Below, piece after piece: positions 10,601 to 19,719 of a stretch of 64,000 bases of DNA (positions are counted from its first letter, which is position 1; every line of letters starts with the position of its first letter). The stretch covers positions 496,001 through 560,000 of the forward strand of contig JAPMXV010000044.1 in NCBI GenBank assembly GCA_026936335.1. The letters are read 5' to 3'. A program made the translations under genes and the position numbers. The notes beneath the pieces were generated by a model, which made no database searches, was not told the DNA's origin, and worked only from the letters and a program-made list of their open reading frames with translations. The stretch comes from Mantamonas sphyraenae. Its lineage: Eukaryota; CRuMs; Mantamonadidae.

Positions 10601-13600
10601 ACCGTGTACAACACGGCCACACCCGTCACGTTGCCCATTGCGTCCTCAAGGTGAGCTCCCACGCAGTACTGGTGCTCCATCTCCCTGAAAAACGGCTTGC
10701 GCAAGTTGGTTCTCGCTGCGACAGTGCTCAACGGTGCCTCGAAGCACTCTCGCAAGGTTTTCGCCCATGGCTCCCCGCTTCGGTGACGGTATGTCTTTTG
10801 CTTGCCCGTCTCGTCGTACGTGCGCACACTCATGGACACCCTACCGAATCCCATTCCCAGCAGCATGTGCTCAAAGTGCACAAACATCTCCGACAACAGG
10901 TCGCCCGTCGATTTCAACGCAACTGCAACCTCCTGGAGCGCCTCTTCATACCTCCGCTCGTGGCTTCGTGCAAGTACCTCTGCGTTGCGCTGTTTCGTCA
11001 GCCGTTTGATGTTTCGGTGTTCATGCTCCAGCTCCGATTTCAAGTCGGCGATTTGGCTCTGCAGCTGGTACACCAGCCTGTCCTTCGACATAATCTCCAT
11101 CGTCTTCTCCAGCAGCTGCTGTTTCAGCTGCCTCTTGGATCGCGGCTGCTTCAGCTTGTTCACCATCTTGACCGCGTTGAACGTGTTCCGCAGCCTCGAG
11201 CTGGCCTCACTCGGCCCTTCTTCAGTTGAGTCCATGCTGCTCCCGCTTCCCGATTGGTTCATCATTCCCTCCTCGTTCTGCTCTCGCCGCTCCTGAGCAT
11301 GCTGCTCCTGTGCCACACCTTCTCCCCACTCCGATCCACCTGTCGTTGCCTTGGCTGTGTCCACACTTCCTCGGCGAGCTACACGGGGCTTCTCCACGCT
11401 CCCGCCCTTGACCCCATCTGTCTCGTCTCCCACTCTGCTTTGTGGTGTCGATTTGGCCATTCTCAGCGGGCCCTGAGCCGGCTCTTGAGACGCTCCCTCT
11501 TCGGCACTCGCACTCTGCTGTACGTGTTCCGCAGCCTTCCATGTCCCATCCACAGCATCTGACATGATGTCTCCCAACGATCGCCTGCTGCCATCCGTTG
11601 CTTCCAGATGGATGGATGGCCTACGCGACCCGCCAGGTGAGGCAACCGACGCAGGTGTCGATGGCGAGACGCTGTCCTCATCGTCAGACCACACAGAGTC
11701 CATCGTGCGTCCACGTGCACTCGGAGGTGTCATCCGGTACTCGCTCAGCTGCGCGTACAGAGCGTCCGCGTGCACGCCTTCGCGCTTGCCATTTCCTCCG
11801 CTTGGTCGCACAGGTTGCTCTGTCACGGCTCCATCCCGAACGCTTTGGTGACTTGACGATGTTTGCATCGAGCGCTGGTCCAACGTAGGAGTCTTGCCCA
11901 GAGACATGAGCGAGTCCTGCGACGAATTGCGCCTGCGTCGTCGAACAGGCCCATCCCGGCCGTCCGGAAACGCAATATCACTGCGCGAATCCAGGTCTCG
12001 GTGGACCTCGGACTGTGTTTGAAGGTGGAACGAGCGTTCCAGCCGCCCTTTGTCCTCTGTCTCCAGAGACATGCGCCGGATGTTTGCTCGTTTCCAATCC
12101 GTCGTTGCGTCGTACGAGTCGGCCACCCCGGCAAGTTCGGGCAGCGTTTCCAACGTACTGCTTCGCCGTCGACCTCTTCTGCCCACCGCTGCATCTTCTT
12201 GTTGCCTGGCCAACTCCTCCTTCTCTCTCTGGTAGTCGCTCCACAATTTCCGTTGCGGCACCGCCTTGCTCTCCGGCTCCGCGGCGCTCTTGGAGGCGCC
12301 TCCACTCACCTCATTGTTGCCAATCCCTGTGTGCCGCGGCGTACTCTGTTGCCCCTTGCGCCTGTGCTCTGTTTGTGGACGTCGCCGAGGCCTGGCAGTG
12401 TTGTTCTCGTCATGAGGTGTGTCCTTGGCGTGCGTCGAGCCAGACCCCGCTCCATGACTCGTCTTGAGTCGTCTTGCGCTTCCAGCGAAAGGTGATCTCC
12501 GGTGTGCCGGAGTTTGTGTCAACGGCGCCATCCCCTCCAGCTGCTTGCCCAAATCCAACGTGCTCAAACCACCGGTTCCCAGTCCGCCCGGCGTGGCTCC
12601 CTTTCGAGTGCCCGACCTGCGATTATGCACGCGGCTGGGAGGGCGGGGCGTGCTGTGTGCCCCACGCTCACCCTGCTCTTCCATTTCCTCCAGCCCCAAC
12701 ATCGCTTCACCAGCCGTCCGCGACGGCGCTCGCGGAGTCGGCGTCGGCGACTTGCTTTGTTTACGTGTGGGCAGTGTCGTGCGCAGCGAATAGTGCTGCA
12801 TGTTGGACCCCGGCTTGCCTGCATCGCTCTTGAGTGCCGGCAAGGTCGTCTTGGAGCTGCTGGAGGTGGTTCCCTTTCCAGTTTGCCTTCGCAGTGCCCC
12901 CGGGTTCTGTCCGCCCACTTCCATTGGTCCGGCATCTTTCTTCTTGGCCACACGCTCTGCCGTATTGTGTCCCCCCGGGCCGGCCCTCTTCTTGGCTGCC
13001 TTTTTGCGTCGGGCCAATCGCGCCTGCCGCTTCTCTTCCATGGCCTGCGCCTCCAGCTTGCTCTGCAGTGATTTCATCACAGATGACACATTCACACGCA
13101 TCATGTCCCCATCTTGAGCTTGAGAGCTACTCTGTGCCACCGAGGTACCTTCCAATTTCTGATCCTTTGGCTCCTGCACCCGCACGCGACTCGATGTCGC
13201 CTTGTCCGCCCTCTTGGCTCCCTCTTTGGTCACTTCCTTGCCCATCATCTCGCTTTTCTTTTCAATGGTTGCCTTTGCTGTCCTTGTCGCCGAACCAGTG
13301 GCAACCCGTCCGGAGGTTGCTGCGCCTCCGGTCCGGCCAGCCACACGCCCTTCCGTCTCGCTGCGCACGTTGCCTACCCCCAACACTTGCTTGCTTGCCG
13401 CTCCAGCTTGTTTTTCTTGCCTGTGGTCCTTCTTGAGCGGTGTATGATACTCCTGTTGCGCGGCATCGGCTCCAGCCTGCAGCTGTTTGCCGTCCAGATC
13501 TACCCGCAGTCGCATGCCCTTCTGCTCTTCACGTAGTTTGGCCACAGTGTCCATCACTTCTTTGGACACCTGAAGCGAGCCCTTGCTGCCTTCGGTCGCA

Positions 13601-16140
13601 AGCGCTGTGCTCAGGGCACCATCGTGTGATGGGATTCCCGCTCGGGTTAGTCGGGCCGAACTGGGACCTGAGCGGCTCTGAGCCTGCGCCGTCTCTGATT
13701 TCTTCTTTGCCAGCTGTGAGCTCAGACGTGCAGCCGCAATCGCCCTGCTTTGTTCCTCGTCGTCATCTTCGTCGTCTGACGACTCAGGCGAAAGCAGCGC
13801 AGAGACGCGTTCAATCTTGTGGACCACCACAATCCCCTGCCCATCGTCTTCTCCATCGCTGTTGTCTCCATCGTTGTCCCGTGCACTGTTCTTGGTATCG
13901 GTTCGTTGCGAGGTGCTTGTCGTACCGGTAGACGACGCGCGCTCCTTTCTCTGGCCCGGTTCCGTCCCACTGGGTCTGCCAGAATTACTCTCCTCCTCTC
14001 CTTCGTCTTCGTCGTCCCGAGAGGCAAATTCCTGCATGTGCTTGGCAATGAGATCGTCGTCTCGCTCTTTGGGAGTCTTTGGGCGGCTCCTCGCGCTAGC
14101 GTGTGATTCCGCTGCTGTGTTCGCATTGAGTACCGACTGCAACGTGGTGTGGCTGTTTGAGCGTGATCGGTTGGCGACGTTCGATGTGCCGGCGCTTTGG
14201 GTGTCGCTGTCTTCCGACTCGGAACTGCCTGCGCTGCTCATGCTGAACGAGCGCAGCCTCATCTTTCCGCCTGCCTGAAGGAATCCCAGCATCTCTGAAG
14301 CTGGCATGCTCTCCGGTGCCACACCAGACATGCCCCAACCTGTCGACTGCTGCGAGCTGGAACGAACCACCGCACTCTGCGGCTGCTTGTGTTCGTGCCC
14401 ACTCCTGTCCTCCAGCTGTTCCTCTTGTGGTTCGTCCTCCTCCACGAGTGCATCCAAGGAACCAAACGAATCTGTGCGTTCCGAATCGACCAGGAGGTCG
14501 GTCCTATGCGGAATGCGCACGGACGGCAAGTCCTGCTCTTTCTCGCTTTCCAACCCTGATTCTGTACTCTCTTCATCCTCGTCGTCGTCGTCTGTGTTGT
14601 TTTCCTTGGGGTCTTCTTTGGGGTCTTCATGCGTGTGCCCAACCGCCGTGGTTTTAAAGTCTTCGGTTTGCACCAACACGATGTCCTGTTCTCCCTGCGC
14701 ATCTGACGCATGGCTAGGCGAACCGATGATCATGATTTCTGGTTCGTGTGCAGGTTGGCTTCCGCGCTTAGCTTGTCCGTCGTGTTGGAGGGTTGGGCCG
14801 GCGGTGCGGCTTGTTCGCCGTTGACCACTGCCACGACCGTCGTGCGCGGTTCCTGACTTTTTGTGGCGCCGTACGCTGTCTGCTGTGTTCATGTTGTGCG
14901 TCAGAGGTCGTGCCTTTGCGTGCTCCTCCACCATCTTTCCAAGGGCAGCCCAGTCCTCGCGGAGGTCTCCACGAGCCGTTGCCGGTTTCGTGACGCCGTG
15001 CAGAGTATACTCGTGCTGCCTTGCTGTGTTCGGAGCACTTTGAGCGCCGTGTTGAGTAGATTCGCCCTGGTCGACACGTGTGCTGATGAATGGGTTGTCT
15101 GTGTACACGGCGGTGTCCTTGTCCGCTTGCACCAGCGTGTCACTGGCGTTGGCATTCAGCATCTTGGCCAAAGGGGCACGGGATTGGCGCGCCTTGACAC
15201 GCACTGTTGTCTCCTTGTCGGAAGAGGACACGTGGCCGTACATCTTGCCCTGGTGACTGCGCGAGGGCCCGTGCCGCGCTTGCACCTCCCCGCTGTCCTT
15301 CTTTGTCTCGACATACTGCAGCGACTTGGAGCCACTGCTGCGAATAGCCCGTATTTGGCGCTGTGCCTCGCGCTCTCGTTCGTTGGCTTCGCGCTGGGCG
15401 TTGAAGGACGTGGCGACGCGGTCGGCAAGAGAAGCGGCTGCGTTTGCCCGTTCCATTTCCTGCTCCGCGGCAGCTGCCATCGAGGCCTCTTGCATCTGCA
15501 GCGACCGCCTGCGCAGACGCTCACGCTCAGCCAAGTCAACGTCGTCCATGCTGTCAGACTTGGGACTCTCTGTGGCGTAAGCAGGCATTGTCTTTTGGTT
15601 GATGAGGAGCAACGGCTCGTCCAGGTCGAGTTCCTGCTCGTTTTCCTGCACCCTTTGCTGGCTGGACAAGCCGCTGCGGCTGCCTGTCTGTGTGTCCCCG
15701 CCACTCTGCGGGCGCTGCGACCTCTGCTGTGCTGCCTCGCGCCTTCGTGCCTCCACCTGGGCTTGCTCGTCCTGCAAGGCTTTCCATAGCGGGACCGTCA
15801 CGATCCCCTTGGGGCGCGTCGGCGTGTGGGCATCATGTTGAGAGCGCGAGCCGCCTACGTTGCGCATGCTATCGCCACCGGAGCCTCGTTCGCTGACTAT
15901 GGCGTACCCGAGGCCGGCATAGTCAAACTTTGCATCTTCGACCTGGGTCCCTTCAGCAAACCAGGCCGAAGGGTCCGCAACCTTGCTTTGCTCTACCTGC
16001 ACCTGCTGACGTAGGCCATCCTCTTCGCTTCGCTCCGTGTCCTGACCACCCGAGGCCTGCATGGGTCGGGTTGTTGGCGTCGGAAATTGTTTTGGCAGAA
16101 CCGGAGTGGCGTGGTGGCAAAAGGCTTGCGTTGATTGCAT
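7675..16140 (-). CDS. Giant disordered/coiled-coil protein with a degenerate class III cyclase-like domain
   Basis: A single open exon encodes about 2,821 residues if the start is MQSTQAF at 16140; later Met codons (16060 and beyond) are possible, and RNA is needed to choose. Residues 1-1640 are low-complexity Ser/Arg/Glu/Gln-rich, with acidic DDDDEDEE patches and basic KRQARLARRKKAAKK stretches. A coiled coil spans about 1658-1725 (LQSQIADLKSELEHEHRN). It is followed by two regions that look like GAF-type folds (about 1725-1867, and about 1913 onward, interrupted by a Ser-rich insert). The C-terminal cyclase homology region (about 2447-2703) aligns with class III cyclases, e.g. FGKLFRHFPSDIVEELM and VFASVVQEIVHEKEGVVVSS. 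Its first metal-Asp position reads MVELRSF instead of FTDIEG, and the Asn/Arg transition-state pair is missing (FGVRVMEAMM). It is therefore predicted to be a pseudo-cyclase, perhaps a scaffold or dimer partner. The end is Ser/Arg-rich with two similar KGMRRSSS repeats. Confidence 0.75.
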   Translation of the reverse strand: MQSTQAFCHHATPVLPKQFPTPTTRPMQASGGQDTERSEEDGLRQQVQVEQSKVADPSAWFAEGTQVEDAKFDYAGLGYAIVSERGSGGDSMRNVGGSRSQHDAHTPTRPKGIVTVPLWKALQDEQAQVEARRREAAQQRSQRPQSGGDTQTGSRSGLSSQQRVQENEQELDLDEPLLLINQKTMPAYATESPKSDSMDDVDLAERERLRRRSLQMQEASMAAAAEQEMERANAAASLADRVATSFNAQREANEREREAQRQIRAIRSSGSKSLQYVETKKDSGEVQARHGPSRSHQGKMYGHVSSSDKETTVRVKARQSRAPLAKMLNANASDTLVQADKDTAVYTDNPFISTRVDQGESTQHGAQSAPNTARQHEYTLHGVTKPATARGDLREDWAALGKMVEEHAKARPLTHNMNTADSVRRHKKSGTAHDGRGSGQRRTSRTAGPTLQHDGQAKRGSQPAHEPEIMIIGSPSHASDAQGEQDIVLVQTEDFKTTAVGHTHEDPKEDPKENNTDDDDEDEESTESGLESEKEQDLPSVRIPHRTDLLVDSERTDSFGSLDALVEEDEPQEEQLEDRSGHEHKQPQSAVVRSSSQQSTGWGMSGVAPESMPASEMLGFLQAGGKMRLRSFSMSSAGSSESEDSDTQSAGTSNVANRSRSNSHTTLQSVLNANTAAESHASARSRPKTPKERDDDLIAKHMQEFASRDDEDEGEEESNSGRPSGTEPGQRKERASSTGTTSTSQRTDTKNSARDNDGDNSDGEDDGQGIVVVHKIERVSALLSPESSDDEDDDEEQSRAIAAARLSSQLAKKKSETAQAQSRSGPSSARLTRAGIPSHDGALSTALATEGSKGSLQVSKEVMDTVAKLREEQKGMRLRVDLDGKQLQAGADAAQQEYHTPLKKDHRQEKQAGAASKQVLGVGNVRSETEGRVAGRTGGAATSGRVATGSATRTAKATIEKKSEMMGKEVTKEGAKRADKATSSRVRVQEPKDQKLEGTSVAQSSSQAQDGDMMRVNVSSVMKSLQSKLEAQAMEEKRQARLARRKKAAKKRAGPGGHNTAERVAKKKDAGPMEVGGQNPGALRRQTGKGTTSSSSKTTLPALKSDAGKPGSNMQHYSLRTTLPTRKQSKSPTPTPRAPSRTAGEAMLGLEEMEEQGERGAHSTPRPPSRVHNRRSGTRKGATPGGLGTGGLSTLDLGKQLEGMAPLTQTPAHRRSPFAGSARRLKTSHGAGSGSTHAKDTPHDENNTARPRRRPQTEHRRKGQQSTPRHTGIGNNEVSGGASKSAAEPESKAVPQRKLWSDYQREKEELARQQEDAAVGRRGRRRSSTLETLPELAGVADSYDATTDWKRANIRRMSLETEDKGRLERSFHLQTQSEVHRDLDSRSDIAFPDGRDGPVRRRRRNSSQDSLMSLGKTPTLDQRSMQTSSSHQSVRDGAVTEQPVRPSGGNGKREGVHADALYAQLSEYRMTPPSARGRTMDSVWSDDEDSVSPSTPASVASPGGSRRPSIHLEATDGSRRSLGDIMSDAVDGTWKAAEHVQQSASAEEGASQEPAQGPLRMAKSTPQSRVGDETDGVKGGSVEKPRVARRGSVDTAKATTGGSEWGEGVAQEQHAQERREQNEEGMMNQSGSGSSMDSTEEGPSEASSRLRNTFNAVKMVNKLKQPRSKRQLKQQLLEKTMEIMSKDRLVYQLQSQIADLKSELEHEHRNIKRLTKQRNAEVLARSHERRYEEALQEVAVALKSTGDLLSEMFVHFEHMLLGMGFGRVSMSVRTYDETGKQKTYRHRSGEPWAKTLRECFEAPLSTVAARTNLRKPFFREMEHQYCVGAHLEDAMGNVTGVAVLYTVLPELEAGQERAEQLNSLLLPSNFTFQAEERRSRRSRRKMSLEGHTVHDTQSMQISNVLPVLLREWCHAVSTSETMRMLARKRRLSGLRTRIVREFVTPMNLERLQNGIIASLQLMCAEMGVSSCLFVYVLDDDRRHMFDLLPGGVDGEVHNPMSELLNDPIEGKLQSRHQSLVGGQAGRRLSVQPQNGFRDGSKSTHMNALLSPRVTVQGSRGGASSSSSSSSSNNNSVLVSPAQARLARQANSRRHSVSVTDMDTRTRTRVSMATMLDELRITDSTAEDDDDDEQDGDLAGSPSSKAEDKDQRKAGRRKSGKEESDARGSSFRSQDPGAEGGGSEFETVLRLHGLKSDEEQTNNGTTGRRGSTVGTGRPGSRGRRIQSLLESGASLENEEAEEGVVLHYVALRNGTVTRNSLNDMRPTEPGIVVARSQWVAMTKPKHVDAVRKRFGLENTSNDSSKHMHHMPFNVGNNELTNALLVLQRRDQDRGTYKSGAVRGKLVMEVADVKHGKKGGEEDGEGEGGGEGNGDGEEVKGLGGSSSGGSKGEGEKGKETQNKSSNGNKGEEESDENEASRGTSFKQAGGGGEKQQGSGSMAKASFHHVEVTEFLRIWKHEVGQQIARTGIAFGKLFRHFPSDIVEELMRDSNMEDTLFPRCKTVVNMMVELRSFHFGSTESKRMGRLSKNPAAAHRMNEVFASVVQEIVHEKEGVVVSSADNRVWCVFGPPYFELSGAMMCLSAVLAAKRIQEVCRRLRKQQIPGLSTKTAFNVSVVMHASPCHVGLFQSPQPSFQVHGFGVRVMEAMMTNAARGEILCSEAVVKHVRGEDNRAGGMGLIADHMLFGEARRLQFSEEMVSLMSMGMLKAQEGGGGDGELTEEDLAAAAAAAALTSTNSLSVDDRRMSERRESLKRKPSNRSMTRSTSNSSVGSEKGMRRSSSVRSRKASSSTGEKGMRRSSSARIALKMSDEGIVVYPVDRR

Positions 16141-16153
16141 TTTGATGCTGCGA

Positions 16154-17399
16154 TCACTCTTCCTCCTCCTCTTCTTCCTCTTCCTCCTCCCCATTCTCAG
16201 CCTCCTCTTCCACCTCCTCAGCCTCCACGTCCTCCTCAAACACGAGGTTGTCCAGGTACGGTTTGAGGTCGTCGCCCTCGATGACGGTGTAGGTGCAGTC
16301 TGCCCCGACATACGAGATGCTAACGTTCTCCGTGTCCAACTTGTCGTCCTTGTTCTGCTGGGAGCTCATGGACTCGTGCAGGGCGTTGACTGCGTGCTGA
16401 ATCAGTTCTTCGAGGCTCGCCTCCTCAAACTCTTCAAAGGAGCGTTCCAGGTAGGTTCGTGCGCTCTGCGAGCGAGCCCCAATGGCAATGGCCTTGTAAT
16501 CAAAGTAGTTGCCCGACGGGGAGGTTTCGTACAGGTGGGCGCCCGTCTTGTCGTAACCAGCAACGAGCAAGCCGACGCCGTAGGGGCGACGTCCGTAGCG
16601 CTGTGTGGGGACCTGGGATTCTGTGAGCAGGCAAGCACATAGGAGAGGTCAGTTGTGAGGGTGGGTGTGAGTGTGCGTGTGCGTGTGTGTGCAGGGAACC
16701 AAAGAAAAACTCATCCCGATGCGTAGTTTGACAAGTCAACGTACTGTCGGCAATCAGCTGCACCAGTCGGCCGCTGGGCATACCAGTCTCGTAGACAAAG
16801 CGGTGGCCAATGCACTCGCTACGCATAAACTTGACGAGGACGCGTGCGTCCGCGGCGAGGCCCGAGATGGCAACGCCCACATGCTCGTCGACCTCAAACA
16901 GCTTGGGTTGATGCGACGAGAGCTCGTTGGCAGCGCGTTTGATGCCACCCAGCACCACGTGGGTGTTGGACTTGAGCCCCACGGAGCAGCTGCCCTGCTT
17001 GACGGCCTCCATGGCGTACTCGATCTGGAACAGCCTGCCTTCCGGCGACCACACCGTGATATCGCTGTCGTACTGTGAGAGTGACGGGGTCAGCCAAGGT
17101 CTGCGAGCGCGTCATGCACACAGATCCACGTTGCGGCGTTGGGTTTTGGGAACCTGGCCAAACGGGGGGAGTGGACGAGCCGCGGGCCGGAAAAGAGGGA
17201 AAACTGCGACGGAATCAACCTCTTCAGCTTGCAGAGGCCTCGGCCTTGGCACACCCTGGGGGACGTGCAGAACACTCGCGCTGGAAGAGGATGCAAGTGC
17301 AGGCACACACGCAGTTTCGAGAGGCCATAGCCTGGGAGGCGACACCACTGGACGCTGGAGCGGTACGGAAGAGAAGCAACTCACCTGGTTGCGGAACAT
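16154..17399 (-). CDS. PSMA1: 20S proteasome subunit alpha6
   Basis: Three exons (17399-17385, 17072-16745, 16620-16154) give 269 residues. The first exon codes only MFRNQ and joins [19 protein letters not shown], the alpha-subunit N-terminal signature that helps gate the 20S pore. Further alpha6 hallmarks are [44 protein letters not shown] and [14 protein letters not shown]. As in other alpha subunits there is no catalytic N-terminal Thr. The C-terminus ends in an uninterrupted run of about 13 Glu, longer and more acidic than the usual alpha6 tail. Introns begin GTGAGT and GTACGT. The stop codon lies only 13 bp before the putative start of the downstream same-strand gene. The gene is divergent from JTB across 194 bp. 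Confidence 0.95.
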
Positions 17400-17593
17400 C
17401 GCGTGCGCTGGGCTGCGGGTGGACAGGCAGGTTGTGCAAGACGCACACGCAGTCACAATGATGGGTTAGCAAGTCGTGGGAATCAAGTCAAACGCAAGGA
17501 AATGGGAAGTTACGTGTTGTGTTTCGCTGCAACCCCTTGCGCAGGCAAGCCATCGGAATTCTGCTTCCCAACGCACAAAACAAGCCGGGTCAG
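17400..17593. promoter_or_regulatory. Divergent promoter region between PSMA1 and JTB
   Basis: This is a 194-bp spacer between two divergent start codons, so both promoters and 5' UTRs must lie here. No TATA box or obvious palindromic operator is visible. Confidence 0.4.
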
Positions 17594-18238
17594 ATGAATC
17601 GCGCAGTGTTTGCTGCCCTCGTGGTGCTTGCTCTGGGTTGTGGGATAGGTGCAGCCTCAGGTGCGACCGGAAATCCATCCCCCGGGCACAACCTTGGCGG
17701 CGAGACGTGGAGCATCAACGAATGCAACGTGACTGGCCCTTGCGTGACGTGCTCCAGCACAGAGCAGGTACGTTGATGTGATCACAGGCGCTGGCTCCCT
17801 GCGCAGCTCCAGCTGGACAGCGGGAACACTCCGCTACCCCGAGATTTGCTTTCCAACACCCTATCCCTCAGACACAGAGCTATTGCAAAGAGACGGGTGC
17901 GCGCGAACAATGGACTTGTCAGGTTGCTGCTACAGGAGAACGCGAGCTGCAGTATCGTGCATGCCCAAACCCGGAAGCCAACTTTGCCTCGGTCGTGTAC
18001 TTTGAGGTGCGTGACTCCTGCCTCGGACCATGTGGACCTTTTACGTGCTTGCCCACTCACATGCACTAACACTGACCCTTCTCCCTGCGTGGTACATGAT
18101 CTGTCCCCTTCATTCTTGCCCCTGCAGCTGGCCATGATTATCGTCGCAATGACGTCCTGCTACTTTGTGCAACGTCGCAAACATGGAGCATGGACCGCCT
18201 CCACTCGCGCTGGTGGCTACCGAAGGGTCGGCAGGTGA
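17594..18238 (+). CDS. JTB: JTB-family (jumping translocation breakpoint) type I membrane protein
   Basis: Exons 17594-17767, 17872-18006 and 18128-18238 join at codon boundaries to give 139 residues. A signal peptide (MNRAVFAALVVLALGCG) precedes a short Cys-rich ectodomain with the JTB spacing: ECNVTGPCVTCSSTEQ, then YCKETGAREQWTC and YRACPNPEA. One membrane helix follows (YFELAMIIVAMTSCYFV) and a basic tail (QRRKHGAW). The QRRK after the helix matches the position of the RQRQ stop-transfer segment in animal JTB. Animal JTB has been linked to mitochondrial and mitotic (Aurora/chromosomal passenger) functions; its role in protists is unknown. Identification rests on Cys spacing, the TG.xE motif and topology, which I consider convincing for such a short protein. 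Introns begin GTACGT and GTGCGT. Confidence 0.82.
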
Positions 18239-18302
18239 GAGAGCGAACGCAATGAAGGTTCCATGCAAAACGTCGCCAGCTCGTCAAACACAAAGCGTTT
18301 CC

Positions 18303-19677
18303 ATGTCCAGCACGCGCGAACAGTGCAAGGTGGTGCTCCTTGGAGAAGGTAGGGTTGAGCCTTGGTGTCGGTAGACTGCGTGGTGTCGTCCACGCTCACG
18401 TTGCATGTGCTGACATCCAATCTGTCGGCCGCCACGCCCAGGCCGAGTGGGCAAGACTTCCATCGTCACGCGTTACTGCCAGAACAGCTACTCCGACAGG
18501 ACGCAGACCACGGTCCAGGCAGCATATCAGACCAAGAAGCTCAACATCTCCGACACACCCATGCAGGTTGCCATCTGGGTACGTTGGCGGAGCACCGCCG
18601 CTCCCCGCAACGACCCTCCCTTTTGCTCACACTGCCTTCCCACCATGCACAGGACACTGCTGGCCAAGAGCGTTTCCATGCTCTCGGTCCCATCTACTAT
18701 CGCGACGCAGACGGTGAGTTGCGTGTTCGCTCGCCCCTGGCCTGTGTGTCCCACGCTTCCACCCCGTGCTTCTGCGCTCACGTCCATTTTCCACCCACCC
18801 GGTTGCCGCGCGCCTCATTTACGTCCTCTCCCGTGCCCTCTACACAGGTGCTGTGCTCGTCTACGACGTCACTGACCCGGAGAGCTTTGATAAGGTTAAG
18901 AGCTGGGTCAAGGAGCTTCGCTCCATGCTGGGTCTCGACGTGCAGCTGGTCATTTGCGGCAACAAGATCGATCTTGAACGCCTGCGTCAGGTCGACGAGT
19001 CTGAAGCTGTTGAGTGAGTTTTCCTCTTTGCCTACTTTCTCCACCCCCCCCCCTTCTTTCCTTCCCCGAAAGGGTTGCCACTGGCCTGCGCCTGAGCGCT
19101 AGCAGCAATCTCCAAGCCCTCATTGCGTGGTCTCGCTCGCCTGCTGCCTGTACACGATGCCTGCTCCCAAGCTCAACTTTCCACTTGCCCTTTGTTTCGT
19201 CGCTCACACACTTACACCCCACTCTCCTCTCCACGCACACCCACAGATTTGCCGAGTCTGTGTCAGCCAAGCATTTCAACACCAGTGCCAAACTCAACAA
19301 GGGGGTCGAGGAGGCGTTTCTCAGCGTTGCCAAAAGTGAGTTTGGCGAATTCTCTTCGCTTCTCACACCCGAACCCTGTCCCCCGCGCTTCTCTTCCCTC
19401 ACACACACACACACACACACACACTCCATCTCTCTGTTTCTCTTTCATCCGCACGCATACACCCACCCAATCCACGACAGTGATTCTGAACCACAGGCAA
19501 ACAGGCGACTCGGACGTCAGCAAGCGCACAGCGGCCAAAAGCAAGGGCCGCCGCCAAACCACAAGCGAATTCTCCTCAGAGTCCTACTCGGGTACATACC
19601 AGACAGAAGCGCCCCGGCGCAAGACAATCATCATCGACGACGAAGAGCCGTCCAAGAAGGAAGGTGGCTGCTGCTGA
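18303..19677 (+). CDS. RAB21: Rab21 small GTPase, six exons
   Basis: Exons 18303-18348, 18442-18578, 18653-18713, 18848-19013, 19247-19335 and 19481-19677 join in phase to give 231 residues. The G1 loop GEGRVGKTS, the switch II region IWDTAGQERFHALGPIYYRD, the NKID guanine motif and the TSAK motif are all intact, and the Gln needed for hydrolysis is present. FHALGPIYYRD, WVKELRSMLG and AESVSAKHFNTSAK are the closest matches to Rab21, which acts in early endosome traffic and integrin/adhesion-receptor endocytosis in animals. The C-terminal extension is basic and then acidic, and ends GGCC, a double-Cys geranylgeranylation site. The start MSSTREQCKVVLL is chosen because it gives the standard short Rab N-terminus; an upstream in-frame Met (near 18252) would add 17 residues. 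The gene starts 65 bp after JTB on the same strand and converges on the cyclase gene with 42 bp between stops. This is the most intron-rich gene in the window. Confidence 0.93.
19400..19424. repeat. (CA)n microsatellite in a Rab21 intron
   Basis: About 12 uninterrupted CA dinucleotides sit in the last Rab21 intron, upstream of the acceptor at 19480. Confidence 0.95.
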
Positions 19678-19719
19678 ACTGAAACTGAACATCTCTTTCC
19701 CTTCCTCACCTCTCACCCC

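Noticed and set aside
16141-16311. N-terminal extension of the giant pseudo-cyclase frame to 16311
   Set aside because: It would overlap the coding 3' end of PSMA1, and the extra residues are the other-frame reading of the Glu codons (Arg/Lys-rich).
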